A DNA stretch of 64,000 nucleotides from Lumbricus rubellus (taxonomy: Eukaryota; Annelida; Clitellata; Crassiclitellata; Lumbricidae): positions 46,872,576 through 46,936,575 of the forward strand of contig OX243815.1 in the NCBI GenBank assembly GCA_945859605.1, read 5' to 3'. The notes below the pieces were generated by a model. It did not search any database and was not told the DNA's origin. It worked only from the letters and a program-made list of their open reading frames with translations. Made by a program: the position numbers and the translations under genes. Below, piece after piece: positions 34,727 through 44,500 of this stretch. The first letter of the stretch is position 1. Each line of letters opens with the position of its first letter.

Positions 34727-37700
34727 CTATTCCATGTCGAGCGAGAGAGACCCTGCCTTCGTGTTCTCGAGCACCATGACCTGCTCCAGTAATCCATCCA
34801 CCGTGATCAATCGCCCTCGGTCGGTGGCATCCGTCCTGGTAGGTGGTTTCGAATCGCCGAAATTCGTCGGTGGCTTAGAAGGTTTGCTGGTTGGTTCGAT
34901 GGGTTGCGAGGAAGGAGGAGGAGTCGGAGGTGGAGGCGACGGTGCTGGGACCGTTTGTTGAGGTTGAGCTGGAGGTGGAGGGACCGTTTGTTGAGGTTGA
35001 GCTGGAGGTGGAGGGACCGTTTGCTGACGCTGAGCTGGAAGTTGAGGTGGAGGGACCGTTTGCTGACGCTGAGCTGGAAGTGGAGGTGGAGGGACCGATT
35101 GCTGAAGTTCTGTAGGGGGAGGTGGAGGTGGAGGAACTGTTTTCTGAGGTTGAGGTGTTGGTGGAGGAGGTGAAGGTGCGACGGTGATTGTGATCGGCTT
35201 CGGGTCGTCGTGGGCTGAAGACACGTGGACGAATGGAAACGATTCGTCTGATAGGACAAAGGACGAGCCTGCCTTCGACAGCGGGGTGCACAAGTCGTCG
35301 TTGGACGGGAGGATTCGAACGAACGACGGCTCCGATCCGAGGTCGCTCTCCATCGACGCTTTCCTCGCCAGTCGTTGCTTCTGCTTCTTGTCGCGAATCG
35401 CAGACTCTGGAGACAAAAGTTTCTTCCCCTTACTCTTCGACGACGGTGGCTTCTCTCCCCCTGCTGCTGCTGCTGCCTCTGCATCGTCATCATAATCAAG
35501 CTTCAGTTCGTCTTCTAATTCCCCAGCTTCATCTTCAACTTCCTCTTCTTCTTCCTCCTCCTCCTCCTTCGCTTTCTCATCCGTCGGCGGCTCGACGATC
35601 ATGACCGTCGGGAGAGCAGGAGACGACGGCACTTGTTCGATGGCATCGTCGTTGCCGTCCATCGTCTCCTCCTCCTCCTCCTTCTCTTCATCCGTCGGAA
35701 CAAGGAACATGGACTCGTATTCGACAGAAGTCTTACTGCCCTCCAGGTTCGACAACATCTCGCGATCGACAACAACCCTACTGCTCAACCTTCTCCTCTT
35801 CTTCTCCTCTCTCTCACGATCCTCAATCTCCTCCTCCTCCTCTTCTTCCTCCTGTTCCTTCGCAGCAGCTATAGCAGCTGCAAAGCCCAGGGCAGGGTGG
35901 AGAACCTCAGCCACCCCGATGGACGGCACAGGGGAGACGCCATGCTCGAAATCATCAACGACAGGACCTGCTGGACCATGAACTTCGTCCTTCAGGACCG
36001 TCGGCGTCCCCACCAGAAGACCGAGGTCCTTGAGCTTGTCAGGGTGCAAGTTCTCCAGTTCGACGAGCACATTCGGTACCTCACCGCTCTTGGTGATCTC
36101 AGAAGGTCCAGCGTTGGCCTCTTTGGGTTCCGACACTTCAACAACGAGCGCAGTAGTTTCTTCACCAGGCACTTTAACCTCTTTAGAGGGTGCCGTGGTT
36201 TCTTCACCAGGCACTTTAATCTGTTCACTAGGTGCTTTAATTTCGTCACCAGGCGCTTTAATCTCTTCAACAAGCGCTTTAATCTCTTCATCAGGTAGTA
36301 CTCTTATCTCTTCAACGTATGCCGCAGTTTCTTTTCCAGGCTCCGTAATTTCTTCATCGGGCGCTTTTGTCTCCGGTTCAATGGGCGCAATTATTTCTTC
36401 ACCGACTGCCGTAATTTTTTCATCGGGCATTTTAATCTCTTTGGGGGATGTCCTCATTTCTTCACTAGTTGCTGTTACTTCTTCACCACGCAACGTGGCG
36501 GTTTCTCCATCCATTGCGGCCTCAGCTGAGTTTACACCTTCTTCTACGGGGTGCGAACTCTCTTCTGGTCCACCTTGTTGTTGTTCGAAGCCCTGCGAAA
36601 TTTGGAGCCCTTCACCCTCTCGTTCTTGCTGCTTTTCGTCTGAAACCGTATCGGCACCAGCAGGCAGTTCACGATTGGAGTCTGGAAGCACCGGAGGAGC
36701 CTGTCCAGAATCTGTAGCGGCAGATTCCTGCTTTTCCAGGGATGGAGGCGGCTCTTCGGTCGTCCATCCACTCACGTCGTCGAAGCTGGTTGCTGAACCT
36801 TGCCGCGCTCCGACGACATCCGTTGCCTTGTCTTCCGCTTCGTCTTCTCCCATCCGGTTCCAGGTTTCTATTCCGGAAACCCAGTCCTCGTCGACAGTCG
36901 TTACTTCCCTCTCGTACAAATCCGGAACGAAAATCGGACCATTCGGCTTCGGTGAAAGGAAATAGTTCTCAAAGTACAAAGCTTCCGTTTCTTCCGTTGA
37001 GTCCTCTTGTTTGGACTTCCGTTTCAATGTCTTTGCCAACTTCCGTTCTGGGTCTTCCTTCGAGTTCCGTTTCGTTCTAGGCGTTTTAGATTCTCCTGAA
37101 TCCTTCGACGAAACTGACGGCGACGAAACTGCGGCGGCGGTAGCACTTTCGGACGAGACATTGGTACCAAGAAGTGGGGTCGCTTTCACAGGTCGCTTCT
37201 GTCGCGGTTTGTCTAAAAGAATAGCAAAAAAGAAGAAGATACAGTACAATACAAATTAATGGAGCCTATTATTGCGACGTTCTGCTATCAGAAATCTAGC
37301 CCGAGAAGGCTGCTTTGTTTTTCAACAGGACAGTGCCCCAGCCCACAGAGAAAACGAAACATTAGAAATGCTGACAAGAAAATCGCCATGCAGACTTTAT
37401 CTCTCCTACATCATGGCCCGCACTTTGCCCGCACTAATACAAAGCTTAGGCTAAATCTATAAAATGTATTGGACCAAGACCATGGAATAGTATTCCTCTT
37501 GATATTCGCTCTCTGCCGTCTCTTCGTCTGTTCAAATGGGAGTTTTCTGCCTACATCCAACAAGGAATGTAAACCTCTAACAATCTGAGGAAATACTGTT
37601 AATTCCTCCTCATATGGGAGTGTGCATCTGTTTTCGTGTATGTGACTGCACTGACTTTATTCTACTTTCCTACATTGTAACTCACTTTGGTTTTGCATAT

Positions 37701-38968
37701 ATTATTCTAGTTAAGAATTTATTGTTCATGAAGTTGCTTTATTTTCCAGTCGGCCTGCTGCATTTTCTAATCCAATTCTTTCAGGTGGCCCTGGATAGCG
37801 GGACCTTTGGCCACTTTTGGGTCTCCTGGGCGAGCCGACATATTAGATAACTGGTGTATATTTGCACTATCTGTAATGAATGAGTTGGTTGCCGAATAAA
37901 AAAAATGTTATGTTATGTTATGGCCTCCAAACAGCCCAAATTTGAATCCTGTCGACTATATAGTGTTGAACGTGATACAAGACCGAGTCTACCAGACAAC
38001 AACCCATGATATAAACGATCTGAAGCAACGCTTGTTGGAATTGTGGGATGGCTTGGACCCGAGGATAATCGACGATGCTGTTGCCCATTGCAATGGCGCC
38101 AACGCCTCCAGGCTTGCGTGCAAGCAGAAGGAGGACATTTTGAACATCTTATTTAATTAAACAATCATATCATACTGTTGGAATCATAGTGTTAGTTCAA
38201 TTCTCTAGATATGTGGAAAATTTTAGGATGATTAATTTTCAGGCCATAAAGATAATGAAAAAGTTTCACTTACATTTTATTGAATATAACAGAAAATTGC
38301 TTGTGAACTGAAGTTTCGGCATATGAAGTTGAAAAATTCGTATCTTTTTATCCGTTCACTTTTATTTCTTGAAATTTTGGAATCATATTCTTGATCCAAT
38401 TCTCTAAATATTTGGAAACTTTTAGCTTGATCTATTATCAGGCATTAGAGATATATGAAAAACAATTTGGCTTACTTTTTTTAATCACGGTGTATTTTGT
38501 TTGAATTAAAATTAATTAATCTGTGTTTGCTGTAAGGTTTTCTAGGCTAAAAAAATTTTGAACAGTACTCTAGAGATAAAGTTGACATTATCTTTTCCGG
38601 AAAGGAGAAGTCATGAGATGATGAACCCGTGGACAGAGCTCGTGACTACAGGAGGGGCGAGGCGGAGGGAATAATCGGTACGGTACATATAATTTATCAT
38701 TGCGTATTGCATTGAAAAGGCGTTCATCAGCTTCATCTGCCATCTCTGCTGCACTGGATGATTGAGATTGCAGGTACTGTCTGCGCTTCATCTTCCTCAG
38801 CAGCCGCTCACATTAAACGTACATGTACAAAATTGTACATACATACATACATACATACATGCATGCATACATACATACATACATACATACATACATACAT
38901 ACATACATACATACATACATACATACATACATACATACATACATACATACATACATACATACATACAT

Positions 38969-39021
<53 letters not shown>

Positions 39022-41475
39022 TCCATACATACATACATACATACATACATACATACATACATACATACATACATACATACATACATACATACATACATAC
39101 ATACATACATACATACATACATACATACATACATACATACATACATACATACACTGTACCTAGATATACATGTAAGCAGGCAGGGGTAATGGCGGGCGTA
39201 ATGTCCTATACAGGTGTAATGGTCAGAGGTAATGGCAAGAGTAATGGGCCGGGGGTTTATGTCTGGTTCCCGATATAGCAATCTTGTGAAAGCCATGGAA
39301 ATCTCTAATTCAGAAGGCTTGCGTGGTGGGGTTCTTGCTCAAGTGATCAAAGCTGAACTTCTTGAATTCATGCAGTATTGACCCATGGCCGCAACCTCCC
39401 ATCATTTCGTTAGAAAAAAACAGCTGCCAGCGCATGTCAAGAAAGACTTTTACAAGTTGCAAAGGGAAAACAGAAGTCGTAAACAACTGCTTGACATTAC
39501 CTTCAGGGTGGATCATAAAACAGTACTCCCTAAGGTTTTTTTTACTAATAATTATCTTGGCCAGAAGTAAGAATGTTTAAATGGCATTTTACAGGTTTAA
39601 AGGCAATTCATATCTACATAACAATGGTCAAATTTCACCAAAACATTTCGAACAGAATAAAAATGATATCGCAGCTAGCCTCTATATCTAGAGGTCGTTC
39701 CACTATCCGCCACCTGTGGACGCGTGTGATAGCAGTACAGCTCTGCCACACAATTAGTGCGGGCAAAGGGCGGGCCATGATGTAGGAGAGATGAAGTCTG
39801 CATGGCGCCTCTCTTGTCAGCATATCTACATACAATGCCAAATTTCACCAAAATATTTCATATGGAACAGAAATGATATCACTTTTAGTGAGACCATCCA
39901 CTGTTTTCTACGTTTCAAAATCATCTCGCAACAGAAAGTAACAGACACTTGATTTCAATTTTTAAAAATTACTCACATCTAGGTGCAACTATCATATCAA
40001 AAGGACACCTGTCGTCTGTTCATGGGTTTCATTATCTGGTAGGTAGAGTGCTGAATGCTTTATCTTGTTTATCCGATAGTAGGCTAACTCTGTTTGCTCT
40101 GATAAGAGATCGGCGTGACCACTATAAACTCTAGTGGTTACGCCGATATCTTATCAGAGCAATGCGTTCTGATAGTTTCACTTCACTTCTAGACTTAGGT
40201 AGGCGTAGTCTAGCATGTGATTTTACGTTAGACTTATGCTTAGCAGGCTTATACATGTATTATAATCGTCCAATTTATACAAGAAATTTAAAATCCAAAC
40301 AAGAAGAAAAGTAACGGGATACAAGACCGCGAGTCCGCGACAGGAATATTGCAGAGCAGTAAGAATATAGGCCTAGCCTAACCAAGATTCGAAGCATTTG
40401 ATCATTTTCTTAGGGTCGTTTTAATACGCGTAACATGAGTCTAGAGCGGTAATGTCATGAAATGAAAAATAAATTCTGAGGTTATTTTTGTAGCATGGAT
40501 AGTAATTATAGTTTCTAAAAAAATAAATTCATAGGGCCGCCCCGTAAAAATCAATGCAGGGATTAAAGCTACAGCCTGTTTATCGACTCTTATGTAAGCT
40601 TTGTTCCTCGCACAAAATACATGTAGATATTCTGGGAGTTTCAAAAGTAATCGAAACCCAATTTTCGACTGGTCTGCATAACGCTCTTGATGTTTATTAG
40701 GCTATTCAAATCGCTAAACGGGACAACGCCTGAATACAATCGCGATAAATGATCTGAGACCCATTCCTCTGCTTCCGGGCGACGACTTGTGTTGCTTAAA
40801 AAACCGACCGTCGTGTACGACTTGCGAATAAAATGCCTTTTAACGTCCATAATCCTTGACAGAACCGACGATTATGTCCAAAACGCAAACCTAACACCAT
40901 CAGAAACTTTAATATAGATCTACTCGAAATTTACTGCGTAAATTCGGCATTTAGAAATTAGAGTTCGATTTGATTTGTATTAGATCTAATTTAAGTTCTT
41001 TAAGAAATGAAATGGCATTCGCTGCTCTACTGGTATAGGCTAACTAACGAGTGAATGGCCTTGCCTGCTGAAACTGTCACTAAAACTAAAACTAAAATTG
41101 ATACATAAAAACTAGTAGGCCTAACTACAACGAAAATTGGCTTACTATAACCAAACTAAAACTGAAATTGATCCATTAGAACTAAAGCGAAAACTAAGAG
41201 TCTAAGACTAATAGATCTTTCCAGCAACAAAAAACTGAAACTAATATTGAGACATTATTAAAACAACACTACAGTAACTGGAGATAGGCTTCATTCTTGA
41301 TTGGAAAGCCTGATAGAATCCTTCATCAGAAGACTGAATGGAACGACAAGCCCGGGTCTCCATACGGGATTCTAAATGTGTGACAAGGCTAAATAAAATT
41401 TTGCACCCCCATGCCAGAGAGACAACCATATAGGCCCTACTCAGTGATTTAACTGGCAGGAAACCAATGCAGATC

Positions 41476-41523
<48 letters not shown>

Positions 41524-44500
41524 ATGGAATCAATACATGTATTGTTGATTGATTCTCTCAATTCTGATCATGCCCTTCAAAATGGAATGGACTTCCCCAA
41601 TCAGTTCACTCTGTCATCCTCTTTGTTGGTCTTTCATAATATTTCTCTCGTCTCAAAACTGTCTTTTATCTCTGGGCCGGGGGTTGTTGCACGTACTAGG
41701 AGTGGTTCTAAAAGACTCTCAACGCGAGAAGCGCTTTATAAATGGTCAGATACAATGCAATTCAATGATGATGATCATGATGGTGGTGGTGGTGGTGGTG
41801 GTGGTGGTGGTGGTGGACTGGTGGTGGTGGTGGTGATGGTGGTGGCGGCGGCGGCGGAGGTTTTGTGACGGAGGTTGAGAGAGAGTCTATGGTTCTTATT
41901 TTAGATGACGAAATATTCGGCTCGAACGATTGCCGAAATGGCATCTGAGTTCATCGTTAGCACATGCCAATTACTTCCAAAGTCATATTCCAATGCTGCT
42001 GATCGCATGCATGACTTATATTTGACACAAAAACCTTCGCCTACAGGATATTTGATTCCTTGTGGCAGCTCTGCGGAATTCTATATCGAACCGTTTAATA
42101 CATGCGTCGACGACCTTGATTTCATGTTGTGCAGTACTGATGTGCTGACCATCAGCGGCGACCATCTAGTTTTGCCGAGTGATGTGAGTGGCTTAGACGA
42201 GACGGTCAGCTTGAGCTGCATGAAATCATACCAAAAGTATCCAGGTTTTGTTCAATTACAACCTTTGGGTTTCATGTACTACGACTGGACAGATAAAGTG
42301 TACAAATTTTTTATAGAAGATCATTCAGATGAACGTAGGCCTATTAAGGTAGTTATAGAATCCCTTACAAGTTCAAGTCTTAATCCGTGGCTAGGTGATC
42401 TTTGTGGAGTATCAGTGGCACATAAGCATGTTGTTAGTGGTCCAGCAATTAAAACTCACGGAGATTCGGTCTGGAATTTAGATTGTGATACTGTCCCGGG
42501 TATATTTTGCCCGCATTGGCCTATAGATGCCGAAAGTTGGCCTACTCGACGTAGAAAAAACGGATGGCCGACGATTGACACAATCACCAAGGTTTTACAG
42601 AATGGTTGTCATGTAGTTTATGTCCAGCATCGTTCTTGTAGAGACGACAAATCCCAGTGGAGATTGTCATTTTCCATTGCGGAGGTGATTTTACTACAGA
42701 GTTGGAATAAAACTCAGCAGATTGTCTATCATTTGCTAAGATTCTTCGCCAAGAGAGAATTGATACAAAAGAATTGTCCAAAGGAAGACGAGGTTCTCTG
42801 CACGTATCATTTAAAGACGCTGATGTTATGGACTTGTGAGGAGAAGTCGCCTGAATGGTGGAATTCCTTCTCCGTTATTGCGATCTGCTGCGAGTTGCTA
42901 GGAAAGCTTTTAAAATGGCTAAATATAAAATACTGTCCGAACTATTTTATTCCTAAGGCAAATTTATTTCATCAACCCTCAAACTTTAAAGTGCTTGACA
43001 TGATTAAAAAACGACTGAATGAATTCAGCAATTCTAGCATTCTTTCTCAGTGGTTTGTTGAAAATTGCATACTGACAAAAATTCGAACACTCTATCCAAT
43101 TTTAGATGGGGTAGTAGGCCTACAGAATTTCATGGATTGCATGCAGCCTATCACAAATTGGAGGAAAAGGAGTGAAAAGGAATCTTTGAATGTTTTTCTT
43201 GCTCTATTATGCAATGAGTCATACAAGGTATGCCGTTGTGCGATTAAATCCGGGGTAACCGCAGGATTACGCAGGTTGGTAAAACGAGGATATAATAAAG
43301 AAAGTTCTGATTCGGCAACGTACCGTAAAACGACCGAAGTACCGATAACAGAGACATTCTTGTGTTACAAGTACTATATGTTTCTACTCTACACTTTGTA
43401 TAGCCTACTGTGTATAGTTTACGTTACGGGGAGATTTCATTGGAAAATAATCTCTTCGTTGAATTTGTTCAAGCAATTACCATAAAACCTCAAATTACTA
43501 GGTCTAAGTATCACAATTTTCCTAAACCGTACGCGAAACAGAGTGGGTCGTGTTCAACTTTTGAGGGCTAATAGTTTCATGGAAAATTTAATTGAACCAA
43601 ACAGCTGTCCAGAATTTCAATTAGGCCTACTGTCTCTCAATTCAAAAAAGTTTCTTATAAGAGCTGTGGAATGTGAAGATTCACAATTCAACGGGATTGC
43701 TCCGGCAGCTATGGTATATATGGCTGCTCTCTATTTTGCCACATCAAAATACCAACAAGCAATGCGACTCTCCTTGGCAGTTCTCGCAGATGAGACTTTT
43801 CAAAGCGATAAGGAAACACTGAATGCAGGTTGTCTGCTGTTTATTGACGATGTCGCAAGAATCGTAGGATTGTGTATTCTCTACAGGAAGATTAGGCCTA
43901 CTAACAACAATCTAAACCACATTGACAGGCGACTTTATCTTGATCTGCGTCTTTCACCAAAGGTGTTTGCTCATTATGTAGCTCTATTATCTAGTGAAAG
44001 AATATGCATACAGTTACACTTTCGTGGTGACTTACCAGAATCACCGTTCCCCATGGATAAAAATGTGATGGCTTTAATAAGGCAGAAACATAATGTTCAA
44101 ACGAAGTCAGGAACTCATTTCAATAACACCAGACAGATCGTCTATTACAGAATAGAGTCAGTAACAGAAATCGAAGCTGCAGCAGCGAATACACTGATGG
44201 TTAAAGAAGCAGTAATCGATGCACTCATGGAATGTGCTTTAGAGAATATGTTGTCATTCTACAATGTGATTCGCAGAGACTTTGGAATCCAATGCAATAC
44301 AGCTGATTGTTATCGTGCATTGTATCTCTATAAGTGTTGTAAATACGATGAAGTGCTGCACTTATGTAAACGAATTCTGCAGGAACCTGATCTGCAAAAC
44401 GATTTGAGGGAGTTTGCATTTGCGAATATTTGTCTGATACCACCAATGGGCTCATTTTTTGATGGAGACGTACAGTCATTGCTTGGTTTTCATACACTCT

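Noticed and set aside
34807..35604. Several overlapping long frames on both strands within gene X exon 3
   Set aside because: Repeats of units divisible by three keep other frames open; only the frame with acidic and proline-rich composition and matching splice phase is retained.
38813..39296. Long Tyr/Ile/His or Met/Tyr/Val/Cys frames on both strands
   Set aside because: They are translations of the CATA/CA microsatellite, open in every frame.
43228..43541. An intron removing the Mab-21 in-frame stop
   Set aside because: The donor AAG/GTATGC is plausible, but the AG sites I tested near 43501-43574 do not restore the frame.
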